Position numbers and translations under genes: made by a program
The notes under the pieces: generated by a model
What the model was told of the DNA's origin: nothing
The model's database searches: none
What the model saw: the letters and a program-made list of their open reading frames with translations, nothing else
Shown: positions 1 to 8,887 of the stretch, piece by piece
Numbering within the stretch: position 1 is the stretch's first letter
Layout: every line of letters begins with the position of its first letter
Assembly (NCBI RefSeq): GCF_000182565.1
Contig: NW_015971564.1
Location: forward strand, 9,779 to 41,437
Length of the DNA: 31,659 nt
DNA from: Spizellomyces punctatus DAOM BR117
Lineage: Eukaryota > Chytridiomycota > Chytridiomycetes > Spizellomycetales > Spizellomycetaceae
Direction: 5' to 3'

Positions 1-1675
1 AGGCCATGGTGCTTGAAGATGTGCTTCAAGAAGAGCAGGGCCAGGTCCTTGGCTGAGGCTCTGGTGGTGGTAGGGATGAAGTGGCCTCTCTTTGACAATC
101 TGTCAACAATGACAAAGATGGCATTGTGACCAGAGGAAGTCATGGGTAGGTCAGGGATCAGGTCAATGGAGATCTGGCTCCATCTGGTCTTGGGTACTGG
201 GAGGGGCTGCAGCAAGCCTTCTGGTGGTTGCTGACTAGGTTTGCTTCTCTGGCAGGAATCACAAGACTTGACATACTTCTTAGTGTCCTTGTACATCCTT
301 GGCCAGTAGTAATGCCTTGCTAGGGCATCATGGGTCTTGGTGATGCCAAAGTGTCCAGCATATTGAGTGTCATGGGTTTCTTGGAGTAGGCTCAACCTTA
401 GGTCTGGGTCACTAGGAACAAAGATCCTGTCCTGGAAATAGAGTAACCCATCCTGATGGCTGAGGTACTTGAGCCTTTGTTGCTGGTCTTCTGGTCTCCT
501 GGGGTCATCCAAAGCTTGGATGAGCTCTTGAAGTTCTGGGTCTTCTGTGGTACTGGTCTTCAATCTCTCTTGAAGGGTGCTGGTGGTGTGGGTCACAGCA
601 TTCAACTCTGCTGTCACCAAGGCCTTGCACTTGATGCATCTTGGGGCCAGGTCTGGTCTTCTAGACAGGATGTCTGCCACTGTGTGGAGTCTTCCTGGGC
701 CATAGCCAATCTCAAAGTCAAAAGATTGGAAATTCATGACCCATCTGGCTTGTCTTCTGGTCAAGAAGGGCTGGTTCTGTAGCCACTTGAGGGACTGGTG
801 GTCTGAGATAACTTTGAAGGGGGTTCCTTCCAGGTAGGGCCTCCAAACTCTGAGGGCATCATGGATGGCTAACAGCTCTTGTTCTCTGGTGTCATATCTG
901 GTCTCTGCTGGAGCCATCTTCCTGGAGTGGTAGGCAACTGGTCTGATGCCTTTCCCATCATCCTGTCCAAGCCATGCTCCAACTGCATAGCCTGAGGCAT
1001 CAGGGAAGACAGTGGTAGGCAAGGCTGGGTCAAAGGGTCTGAGTACAGGGGCTTTGGTGACCATATCCTTCAGCTGCTGAAAAGCTTTCTCCTGAGGTTC
1101 AGACCAGGTCCAGGGCTTGTCATTTCTCAACAGGTCTGTCAATGGTGCAGCTTGCTCTGCCAGGTCCTTCAGAAAGCTATGGAAGTAGTTCACCAGGCCC
1201 ATGAACTGTCTGACTTCAGTGACACTCTGAGGGGTGGGCCATTCTTGAACAGTCTGCACTTTCTTGGGATCAAGCTTGACTCCTTCATGTGAGACTACAT
1301 GGCCAAGAAACTCTACTTCTTGCTTGAAGAACTGGCACTTGCTGGGGTTGGCATACAGCTTGTTCTGCCTGAGGGCTTGCAGAACCTGCTTGAGGTGGTC
1401 CAGGTGATCTTCTGGGGTCTTGGAGTAGATGAGGATGTCATCTAGGTAGACAATAACAAAGATGTCCAAGAAGGGTCTAAGGACATCATTCATCAAAGTC
1501 ATGAAAGTGGCTCGGGCATTGGTCATTCCAAAGGACATGACCAGGAACTCAAGGTGACCATATCTGGTTCTGAAGGCTGTCTTGGGGATGTCTTCTGGGT
1601 GGACTCTGATCTGGTAATAGCCTGACTTCAGATCTAGCTTGGTAAACACCTGGGCTCCATTCAGCCTATCCATCA
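1..1675 (-). CDS. pol: Gypsy-1 pol fragment: RT, RNase H, integrase N-terminal part (partial, runs off left edge)
   Basis: The minus strand reads as one open frame from the mid-RT at 1675 to the window edge. It is collinear with 15709-17383 on the plus strand (paired coordinates sum to 17384), which contains the YLDD polymerase motif, an RNase H domain, an HHCC zinc finger and an integrase core. The RT lacks its N-terminal fingers because gypsy-2 is inserted directly upstream, its LTR ending at 1676. The missing gag, protease and RT start should lie beyond the far end of gypsy-2, off the right edge. Only one CpG is present, in an Arg codon near 1513. Domain identity is clear. Whether this copy is complete to the left cannot be seen. 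Confidence 0.88.
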
Positions 1676-1901
1676 TGTAACGGATTTTTTGTTGGTAGAC
1701 TATGGTAAAGACGACTTGGGTCTCCTAGCAGGTTATGTGGGTGTCCGTACTAGGAATCGTAGTCTCCAAATCCTTTCTTTGGGCATCGGTAGCGACTTGA
1801 GGGCGAGAGGCAAGGAGAGTCAGTTAGTTGTGAACCGAGCAGGATTTAGAGGCTTCGGTACGGGTGATCAGGCCATTGAAGCGCTCTGTTAGGTTCCTGT
1901 T
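1676..1901 (-). repeat. Gypsy-2 3' LTR, distal part (separated from its proximal part by the copia insertion)
   Basis: On the minus strand this block ends in CCGTTACA, which pairs with the TGTAGCGA that opens the LTR at 24812 as imperfect terminal inverted repeats. The block stops exactly where gypsy-1 RT coding begins. Its other end carries CTGTT (1897-1901), the target duplication shared with 24462-24466. Joined conceptually, the two pieces make an LTR of about 572 bp. The block has no coding support of its own, and the short plus-strand ORF at 1689-1892 is spurious. The same fragment recurs inverted at 15483-15708. Confidence 0.75.
1897..1901. other. Left target-site duplication of the expanded copia insertion (CTGTT)
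   Basis: CTGTT lies directly before the copia LTR start TGTTGAG at 1902. The same five bases follow the LTR end at 24462-24466. Five bases is a usual copia target duplication length. The pairing implies that the LTRs at 1902 and 24461 belong to one insertion event although they are 22.5 kb apart. Confidence 0.75.
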
Positions 1902-2404
1902 TGTTGAGATTCAGGCTTAAACCACGCTGTATGATCTATAAATCATGTGAGATCATGCTGGGATGTCATTAGACAGTTCACATCTGATTTGGCTAAGTTA
2001 CAACGTGGGGAAATGGACTTAGAGTAATCAGAATGATCACAGATGCGTGTGGGAATGATTTAAAGGGGTAAAATCATCATGTAAGCACTCTTAGAAGGTC
2101 TGGAAGGTTTGTGATGATCTAGATCTTCAGGTAATGTTTGCCAAGGCATGGCTGAAGCTGCTGAGCACTGCTGAGCACTGCTGAGCATGGCTGAAGCATG
2201 TAAACAGTAAACAAAGGCGGAGGGAGGCTGGAGAATGTACTGGGTTATATAAAGGGGACTTTTGCACGTCTCTGAATTAATACAACCGTGTTATCCCACA
2301 AGTTACTGCACCCAGAAGTCTTACTAGCGGCCACAGGCATTACTAGGTCTTCCAGAAGTGATTTCCACACGGGAAATCAGTGTTCCAAGCGCTAAGTTTC
2401 AATA
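1902..2404 (+). repeat. Copia copy 1, 5' LTR (503 bp)
   Basis: The LTR runs from TGTTGAGATT to AAGTTTCAATA. These boundaries are fixed by the solo copies of the same LTR in gypsy-1, which are flanked by perfect 5-bp duplications. U3 contains short CTGCTGAGCA-type repeats near 2155-2200, a TATA box at 2246-2253 and a probable transcription start shortly after. It differs by only a few bases from the LTRs of copies 2 and 4, but clearly from the 3' LTR of its own copy (6570-7347). This is one sign that copy 1 is a mosaic. Confidence 0.9.
2246..2253 (+). promoter_or_regulatory. TATA box of the copia LTR
   Basis: TATATAAA followed by GGGGAC lies in U3 about 150 bp before the LTR end. The motif is conserved in every full copia LTR of the window, including the solo LTR in gypsy-1. 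It is the expected core promoter for the genomic retrotransposon RNA. Confidence 0.6.
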
Positions 2405-2583
2405 GGTTATGAGCCCTGATAGCTATCACTGATATTTTCCTGCTTCAAATCTCTTTTCTGACGGCCACACCATCTTCCTGACGGACCTATCTTCTTCCCA
2501 ACCTCATATTTGGACCACCTACCACACCAGGACGATTTCACCTCTTCTCCAACAGCACATCCACTCACCAAATCAGCTCAGAC
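2405..2583 (+). other. Copia leader with half-tRNA-iMet-type primer-binding site
   Basis: Directly after the LTR, 2405-2418 reads GGTTATGAGCCCTG. Its complement matches the anticodon arm of initiator tRNA-Met (GGGCTCATAACC) rather than the tRNA 3' CCA end. This is the arrangement known for Drosophila copia, which primes with the 5' half of tRNA-iMet. The remaining leader up to the gag ATG at 2584 is C/T-rich and noncoding. Copy 2 has the equivalent leader at 14801-14979. Confidence 0.65.
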
Positions 2584-5500
2584 ATGTCAAACATGGACTT
2601 GGACACCAAACTCACGATGGAAAAGTTCAATGGCGTGAACTACCACCTCTGGAAGTTCAAAATGACGATGTTGCTGAAGGAAAAGGGGCTGTGGGGTGTG
2701 ATTGAGGGGGATCAGAGCATGGAGGGAACCTCTGAGAAGGATTGGAGGAGAAGGGATGAGCGGGCAATGGCTGTAATTGCTCTGTCACTGAGTGATGCCC
2801 AACTCATGCATGTACAGACCGCTGTAACTGCAAAAGAGGCCTGGTTAAAGCTCAGTGACGTCCACCAAAGGAAGGGAATTGCCAGTAGGCTCTATCTAAG
2901 GAGGAAATTTCTCACTCTGAAGATGGAAGACGGCACTGGGGGCATGTTGGGACACATAAACACGGTCAGGACAATGGCTCAGCAGTTGGAGGCCATTGGG
3001 GCGCCAGTCAGTGAAGAAGACCAAGTCATCACCCTACTCTACAGCCTACCAGAGAGTTATGAACAGCTGGTGGTGTCTTTGGAGGCCAGGAGTGATTCTC
3101 TGACGCTGGAATTCCTCACATCACGGCTTTTGCATGAAGAAACACGCAGGAAGGAAGCTGGGAGTGAAGGAGATAGCAAAGGGAAGGCCTTTTTCAGCAG
3201 GGAAGGCGGGCAGAAGGTTGGCAAGCATGGTGGGACCAAGAAGATAGCAGGGAAGTGCTTCTATTGCAACAAGAAAGGCCACTTCAAGAAGGACTGCAGG
3301 AAGTTTCTGGTGGACACCAAACAACAAGCCAATCAAGCCAGCACCAGTCAGGCAACTCAGAATGAGTTCCTATTCTGTGCTCAGTCGGGAGATGACACCA
3401 AAACCTCTCAGGGAGCAGTCTGGTGGATTGTGGACTCGGGTGCTTCACAGCACATGTCACACAGGAAGGATTGGATGACCAATTACATGGAGATGTCACC
3501 AATTCAAGTCCATCTGGCGGACAACAGAACAGTTCAGGCAATAAGGAAGGGCCAGATCACACTTGAGACAGGCAGAAACCGATTCTGTACCCTCAGAGAC
3601 GTGTGGTTTGTTCCCAAGCTTGAAAAGAACTTGTTTTCAGTAAGAAGAGCCACTGAAAACGGTGCCAAAGTTGAGTTTGGCAGCAAGGGATGCTGTATCA
3701 AGACTTCAGATGGTCAGGAAGCAATCCAGGGAACTCTAGGCGGCGGTCTATACAAGTTTCATGCAAGAGAACATGCAAACATAGCCTCTGGAATGAGTTT
3801 GGACCTCTGGCATCGCAGGTTGGGACACCTGAACGTCAACAGCATCAAAATCTTGGCTAGGAACCAGCTGGGAAGCGGTCTGGAGGTCAAGAGTCACACA
3901 GAAACATCACCATGTGAAGCCTGTGCCATTGGAAAGATCACCAGGCGTCCCTTTCCAAAGGGAGAAGCAGCTAGAGCGGCTCTACTGCTGGGGGTGGTTC
4001 ACAGTGATGTGTGTGGGCCCATGAAGACACCAAGTCATGGTGGGGCAAAGTACTTTGTCACATTCATTGATGACAAGTCAAGGATGACGGCAGTTTATCT
4101 TCTGAAGGAGAAGAGTGAGGTTCTCAGCAAATTCAAGGAGTTTGAGGCCTGGGCAACCAACTTCACGGGGCAGAAGATCAAAACTCTCAGATCAGACAAT
4201 GGGGGAGAGTATGTGGGCGAAGAATTCAAGAAATTCTGCAAGCAGAAGGGAATTCAGCAGCAATTCAGCACCCCCTACACACCAGAGCAGAATGGTGTTG
4301 CTGAGAGGATGAACAGAACGCTGGTGGAAATGGGAAGGTGCATGCTGCACCACAGTGGACTCAGCTACAAGTTCTGGGGCGAGGCAATCATGACAGCGGT
4401 CTATCTCAGGAACAGGAGCCCCACTGCAGCACTCAGCAACCAATCAACACCATTTCAAGAGTTTACAGGCGGTAAACCAGATCTCCAGCACCTCAGAGTG
4501 TTTGGCTGCGTGGCCTACACTCATATTCCAAAGGAAAAGCGGTCAAAACTTGATGAGAAGGCCAAGAAAGCAGTCATGGTCGGCTACAGCACTCAGAGTA
4601 AGGCCTACAGACTGTGGGTACCTGAAATGAACCAAGTTGTCATGTCAAGGGACGTCATCTTTGATGAAAACTTGATGTGGAGCACTCAGCAGCGACTGCA
4701 GAGTGTACCACAGCAAGACCAAGAGCTACAGATGCCTCTGGGAGGGGAGCCTTCATTCTTGGACGACCAAGAAGGGCTAGGGACGGTTCAAGAGACTCAG
4801 AGACCATCTAGCATCACTCCAGACAACTCTTCAGCATCAGAAGATGATGGGGACGACTTCCAGGATGCTGAGGAAGTGCCAGAACTCAGCAGGAAGAGCG
4901 CCAGATTTCACAAACCACCGGGAGAGTGGTGGATTGCAAAGCCAACTCAGTCAAACCTGGCTTTTGCCTTCACCATTGGGGAAGTTCCACAGGAAGAACC
5001 CAGCACTCTGGCTGAAGCTAGGACCAGACATGATGCCAAACAGTGGGAGGCGGCTGTCAAAGCAGAATATGACTCTCTGATGGAGAATCAGACATGGGAC
5101 TTAGTCAAACTACCACCAGGAAGATCCACAGTTGGCTGCAAGTGGGTTTTCAAGCTGAAACTCAAGTCAGATGGCTCTGTAGAGCGCTACAAGGCCAGAC
5201 TGGTAGCCAAAGGATACTCCCAAGTTGAAGGACTGGACTACAAGGAGACATTTGCCCCAGTAGTCAAGTTTGCAACCATCAGGACGGTCCTGACACTAGC
5301 AGCCATGAAGGACATGGAGATTCACCAAATGGATGTCAAGACAGCATTCTTGAATGGGACCATTGAGGAGGACATCTACATGGACCAACCAGAAGGCTTC
5401 ACCACAGCAAATGCACTTGTCTGCAAGCTAAAGAAGAGTTTGTATGGGTTAAAGCAAGCTCCAAGAGCCTGGAACAAAGTCATTGATGGGCAACTCAAAG

Positions 5501-6588
5501 AACTTGGCTTTGAAAGGTGTGAATCAGACCACGGGCTGTACATCAACAAGAAGATGGGCATCCACCTTATCCTGTATGTGGATGACCTTATTCTGGCATC
5601 AAAGGACGACCAGGAGTTGTTAAAACTCAAAGAAGAACTCAAGAAGCGGTTCAAGATGGCTGATATGGGCCAGTTAGAGCATTTTCTCGGCATTCAAGTG
5701 GTCAGGGACAGAGCCAACAGGTCAATCTGGCTCTCCCAACAGCGGTACCTCGGTCAAACATTGAAGAAATTCAATATGAGTAACAGCAAACCAGTTGCCA
5801 CACCACTAGAGAATGGCCAGAAGCTCACCAAGGCCATGTCACCACAAACTGAGGCAGAACAGCAAGAAATGAACGGGGTTCCTTTCAGAAGTGCTGTTGG
5901 AAGTCTCATTTATGCAATGCTGGGCACCAGACCAGACATAGCAGCAGCAGTTGGATCAGTTAGCCAGTACCTTTCCAACCCCGGACATCAGCACTGGATA
6001 GCAGTCAAATGGATCATGCGGTACCTGAATGGCACCACAGACCTAGGACTACAACTGGGCGGCATTCAGAGCAAGTGGGAGCTATCTGCATACTCTGATG
6101 CAGATTGGGGCGGTGATCTGGACTTCAGGAAGTCTACCACTGGCTTCTTAGTCAAGATTGGCAGCAGCACAGTCAGCTGGCAAAGCAAGAGGCAACCCAC
6201 AGTCGCTCTATCATCAACAGAGTCAGAGTACATGGCTCTTTGTCAAGCTACCAAGGAAGTTATCTGGTTCAGAACACTTCTAGGTGAGCTAGGATATCAG
6301 CAAAGTGTTCCTACAACATTGTATGGTGACAATCAGGGCACCATAGCACTTGCCAACAACCCAACACATCATGCAAGGACCAAACACATTGATGTGCAGC
6401 ACCACTTCATCAGACAAGCAGTAGAAGACAAGAAAATCAGCCTCAAGTACTGTCAGACAGAAGAAATGATGGCTGACATTCTCACCAAGGCTCTACCCAA
6501 GTCAAAGCACCTTAAACTTTGTGGTAAAATGGGTCTCTGTCGGAAATCAGATGATTCACTGAGTGGGAGTGTTGAGATTCAGGCTTAA
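2584..6588 (+). CDS. gag-pol: Copia gag-pol polyprotein, intact single ORF (1334 aa)
   Basis: One frame encodes the whole retrotransposition polyprotein. In order it has a UBN2/gag-like N-terminus (about 1-200), a CCHC zinc knuckle (C225, C228, H233, C238), an aspartic protease with D284-S-G-A, a pre-integrase HHCC finger (H410, H415, C444, C447), an integrase core with D475, D538 and E574 (35 residues between the last two), a copia-type RT with D917 and YVDD at 998-1001, and RNase H with D1172, E1213 and D1249. All catalytic residues are present. There is no separate gag stop or frameshift. The TAA stop lies 17 nt inside the 3' LTR. The ORF looks functional, but its 3' LTR is broken. The 5' half resembles copy 2, and the half after about 5156 matches the inverted fragment at 20228-21659, so this may be a recombinant. 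Confidence 0.95.
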   Translation: MSNMDLDTKLTMEKFNGVNYHLWKFKMTMLLKEKGLWGVIEGDQSMEGTSEKDWRRRDERAMAVIALSLSDAQLMHVQTAVTAKEAWLKLSDVHQRKGIASRLYLRRKFLTLKMEDGTGGMLGHINTVRTMAQQLEAIGAPVSEEDQVITLLYSLPESYEQLVVSLEARSDSLTLEFLTSRLLHEETRRKEAGSEGDSKGKAFFSREGGQKVGKHGGTKKIAGKCFYCNKKGHFKKDCRKFLVDTKQQANQASTSQATQNEFLFCAQSGDDTKTSQGAVWWIVDSGASQHMSHRKDWMTNYMEMSPIQVHLADNRTVQAIRKGQITLETGRNRFCTLRDVWFVPKLEKNLFSVRRATENGAKVEFGSKGCCIKTSDGQEAIQGTLGGGLYKFHAREHANIASGMSLDLWHRRLGHLNVNSIKILARNQLGSGLEVKSHTETSPCEACAIGKITRRPFPKGEAARAALLLGVVHSDVCGPMKTPSHGGAKYFVTFIDDKSRMTAVYLLKEKSEVLSKFKEFEAWATNFTGQKIKTLRSDNGGEYVGEEFKKFCKQKGIQQQFSTPYTPEQNGVAERMNRTLVEMGRCMLHHSGLSYKFWGEAIMTAVYLRNRSPTAALSNQSTPFQEFTGGKPDLQHLRVFGCVAYTHIPKEKRSKLDEKAKKAVMVGYSTQSKAYRLWVPEMNQVVMSRDVIFDENLMWSTQQRLQSVPQQDQELQMPLGGEPSFLDDQEGLGTVQETQRPSSITPDNSSASEDDGDDFQDAEEVPELSRKSARFHKPPGEWWIAKPTQSNLAFAFTIGEVPQEEPSTLAEARTRHDAKQWEAAVKAEYDSLMENQTWDLVKLPPGRSTVGCKWVFKLKLKSDGSVERYKARLVAKGYSQVEGLDYKETFAPVVKFATIRTVLTLAAMKDMEIHQMDVKTAFLNGTIEEDIYMDQPEGFTTANALVCKLKKSLYGLKQAPRAWNKVIDGQLKELGFERCESDHGLYINKKMGIHLILYVDDLILASKDDQELLKLKEELKKRFKMADMGQLEHFLGIQVVRDRANRSIWLSQQRYLGQTLKKFNMSNSKPVATPLENGQKLTKAMSPQTEAEQQEMNGVPFRSAVGSLIYAMLGTRPDIAAAVGSVSQYLSNPGHQHWIAVKWIMRYLNGTTDLGLQLGGIQSKWELSAYSDADWGGDLDFRKSTTGFLVKIGSSTVSWQSKRQPTVALSSTESEYMALCQATKEVIWFRTLLGELGYQQSVPTTLYGDNQGTIALANNPTHHARTKHIDVQHHFIRQAVEDKKISLKYCQTEEMMADILTKALPKSKHLKLCGKMGLCRKSDDSLSGSVEIQA

Positions 6589-6927
6589 ACCATGCTGTAT
6601 GATCTATAAATCATGTGAGATCATGCTGGGATGTCATTAGACAGTTCACATCTGATCTGGCTAGGTTACAACATGGGGAATTGGACTTAGAGTAATCAGA
6701 ATGATCACAGACATGTGTGGGTATGACAGACATTTGTGGGAATAATTTAAAGGGGTGAATCATCATGTAAGCACTCTTAGAAGGTCTGCAAGGTTTGTGA
6801 TGATCTAGATCTTCAGGTAATGTTTGCCAAGGCATGGCTGAAGCTGCTGAGCATTGCTGAGCATGGCTGAGCATGTAAACAAGTGGGCTGAAGCATGTAA
6901 ACAGTAAATAAAGGCAGAGGGAGGCTG
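6570..6927 (+). repeat. Copia copy 1, 3' LTR, proximal part (interrupted)
   Basis: The LTR starts TGTTGAGATT directly after a purine tract (GAGTGGGAG, 6561-6569) that should act as the polypurine tract. It diverges from the 5' LTR by many substitutions and a small extra block near 6716-6735. It is broken at 6927 by a solo LTR. The last bases, GGCTG (6923-6927), are repeated at 7311-7315. The minus-strand ORF at 6611-6874 is a chance frame. Confidence 0.85.
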
Positions 6928-7310
6928 TGCTGGGGAAAGTTGAGAAACAGGTGTTATCCTACAACTAGACTGGGTACACCTGAGAGGTGGATAGCCATGT
7001 TAGAAGCTATGCCATTGCTAAAGAACATCTCTGGGGACTGTGTGTCAAAAGAGTAGTGAAAGAGTTGTTATTACAGAAAGAAAAATCGGGGTCCTAAATA
7101 TAGTACAGATCACATGATGATGACCTGATTTTGACCTCTAATTTTGGGCGCATAAAGCAACTAACTAAGAAAGTGTTTTGACACGCTTGTAGTGCGGATT
7201 CAGGGCTTTCTAGAACCGTCTTGGTCTTCTTGATAAGGTAATAACTCGCTAAGTTATTCAAGTTACCGTCCCATGGTAACTTCGATGAAATCAATCAATG
7301 AATTCCAACA
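6928..7310 (-). repeat. Solo LTR of a third LTR family (383 bp) in the copia 3' LTR
   Basis: On the minus strand this 383-bp block begins TGTTGGAATT and ends CCCCAGCA, a TG...CA pair with near-inverted termini. It is flanked by perfect GGCTG duplications (6923-6927 and 7311-7315). It has a TATATTTAGGACC core-promoter-like motif and no credible coding. The structure is that of a solo LTR left by LTR-LTR recombination. The family is not recognised, and its termini resemble copia/Ty1-type LTRs. It contains several CpGs, unlike adjacent gypsy-1. Confidence 0.8.
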
Positions 7311-7347
7311 GGCTGGAGAATGTACTGGGTTATATAAAGGGGACCTT
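7311..7347 (+). repeat. Copia 3' LTR remnant between the solo LTR and gypsy-1
   Basis: GGCTGGAGAATG through the TATATAAA core resumes the copia LTR after the solo LTR. The match stops at 7347, where the gypsy-1 LTR terminus TGTGTTAG starts. The rest of the copia LTR (R-U5) is missing here, displaced by the gypsy-1 insertion. Confidence 0.8.
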
Positions 7348-8013
7348 TGTGTTAGCTAGTGAGGATATATTCCTATAGGGAATGTATTGGTGATAGAGAA
7401 TTGGAACAGAGTGAACTATACTCATGTATAGATGTAAGTCTATTCTGTGTAAGAAGTCACTTGTAACAGGCTAGCAGGGACAAGAAGACAACAGAGAACT
7501 AGGGAAGACTTGGTTACTACTTGTTATTTTCCCTTTGAGGGGCCTCAGAGAGGTCCTCTTTTTATAGACAAAAGGGGCTGACAAATGCTATATCCTAACT
7601 ACCCAATCAGATCTCACCCACATCATCCTAAACTATTTGTCAGCCTATTGCACCATTTGCAACCAATCAGAACTCATACATGTCATCCTAAACTATTTGT
7701 CAGCCTATTGCACCATTTGCAACCAATCAGAACTCATACATGTCATCCTAAACTATTTGTCAGCCTATTGCACCATTTATAGCCAATCACAAGTGAGACA
7801 AGTCATCCTAAATACACTGTGCCACTTGATTAAAAGGGGCAGATGCTAGTGTGTCAGGATACTCATCTAATTTAGCCAGAAATGGCTAAATCTGCTTATT
7901 TATCTAATTCTGGTCAAATGAATGCTGACACCATCAGCAAAGTCATGTGACCACTAGTTTGGAACCACATCTAACCAGTATAACCATAGCACTGACAGAA
8001 GAATTCTGTCACA
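7348..8013 (-). repeat. Gypsy-1 3' LTR (666 bp), left copy
   Basis: Read on the minus strand it runs from TGTGACAG to CTAACACA, matching terminal inverted repeats. It lies directly downstream of the purine tract AAAGTGGGGGAG and the pol stop. It is an inverted copy of 18803-19468. It contains no CpG. It was inserted into a copia LTR; the partner 5' LTR is not in the window. Confidence 0.88.
7600..7809 (-). repeat. 60-bp tandem repeats in the gypsy-1 U3 (about 3.5 units), left copy
   Basis: Units of exactly 60 bp follow each other, two being almost identical and the outer ones diverged. Each holds a CCAAT box on this strand (ATTGG on the minus strand). The ORFs at 7585-7849 are translations of this repeat, not genes. 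See the right copy at 19007-19216. Confidence 0.85.
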
Positions 8014-8029
8014 CTCCCCCACTTTAAGA

Positions 8030-8866
8030 TTAAGCTCCCTTCTGGGCTAGGAACTCCTTCAAGATTTCTCTGCCATGGGGTAGGAGGTATTCTTCTGGTT
8101 CCCAGGTGTTCTGAGAGGAGGGATAGCCTTTCCACTTGATGAGGTAGAGATTCTTCTTCCTTCTGGTCTTGTGGTCCAGAATCTTCTCAACTTCCCAAAA
8201 CTCTTCTCCTTGCTGGATAATTGGCTCAGGCTCAGGGGGTACTGGTCTGGTAGGGAAGTCCTCTGTGGGGTCCAGGTAAGGCTTGAGGAGTCTCACATGG
8301 AACACTGGATGAATCTTCATGGTGCTGGGGAGCTCCAGGGTGTAATTCTGAAATTCATCCTTGGCCTTGATTCTGTAAGGTCCAAGCCAGGGGTGAAGAA
8401 GTTTCTGGGCTGGCCTCTGGGCTTCTTCTTCTGGGGTGATACCTTCTCTAGATAGCCAAACTTTGGAGCCTAGGGGGTAGCTTGGGGCCTTGAGAGACTT
8501 GTTGGCTTGCTGAACTTGTCTTTCTTGGGCCAGTATCATGTTATCCTTGGCTACTTGAAGCAGTTGCTGAATATACTGGTGGAAGTCTGTTGCTTCAAGA
8601 TCATTGCTTTCTCCTGGTGGTGTTGCTGGGGTCCTGGGATGCTGGCCATTCTCCAAGTAGAATGGGGTAAAGCCTGTGGTTTCTGAGATACTGTTGTTGT
8701 AGGCAAACTCAGCAAAGGGGAGAAGATCTTCCCAATTCTTCATGTTGTACTGCAGGAAAGCTCTGAGGTAAATCTTCAAAGTCTTGATGGTTCTCTCTGC
8801 CTGTCCATTGGTCTGCTGGTGCCTTGCAGTGGCTAGGAGGGTGTTGCAGCCTAAGAGTTGCATCAA
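8030..8866 (-). CDS. pol: Gypsy-1 pol C-terminal part: integrase end and chromodomain (left copy)
   Basis: This encodes 278 residues: the integrase catalytic Glu in the NGQAERT motif, the integrase C-terminal GPY/F module (WLGPYRI) and a chromodomain in the last 58 residues with the aromatic and acidic signature (VEKILDH...LIKWKGY...TWEPEEYL). Chromodomains of this type direct integration to marked chromatin. The frame continues upstream to 8882, where the copia solo LTR interrupts it. It is an exact counterpart of 17950-18786. Confidence 0.92.
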   Translation of the reverse strand: MMQLLGCNTLLATARHQQTNGQAERTIKTLKIYLRAFLQYNMKNWEDLLPFAEFAYNNSISETTGFTPFYLENGQHPRTPATPPGESNDLEATDFHQYIQQLLQVAKDNMILAQERQVQQANKSLKAPSYPLGSKVWLSREGITPEEEAQRPAQKLLHPWLGPYRIKAKDEFQNYTLELPSTMKIHPVFHVRLLKPYLDPTEDFPTRPVPPEPEPIIQQGEEFWEVEKILDHKTRRKKNLYLIKWKGYPSSQNTWEPEEYLLPHGREILKEFLAQKGA

Positions 8867-8887
8867 GTTGGACCAGAATGAACTGGT

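Noticed and set aside
456-782. Plus-strand 108-residue ORF, repeated at 9888-10214 and inverted at 16602-16928
   Set aside because: It is the antisense of gypsy-1 RNase H/integrase coding. Its recurrence simply follows the element copies.
1689-1892. 67-residue ORF in the 225-bp block before the copia LTR, at first thought to be a host gene fragment
   Set aside because: The block behaves as the end of a gypsy-2 LTR, with matching termini and an exact border with gypsy-1, and shows no protein signature.
7094-7294. 66-residue minus-strand ORF (and 19522-19722)
   Set aside because: It lies entirely within the 383-bp solo LTR, with no similarity to known proteins and no conservation evidence.
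7600-7809. Possible CRISPR array or satellite
   Set aside because: The 60-bp units are contiguous without unique spacers, lie inside an LTR and are in a eukaryotic context.
7585-7849. Two repetitive ORFs (65 and 70 aa)
   Set aside because: They are translations of the 60-bp tandem repeats in the gypsy-1 U3 with no gene context.
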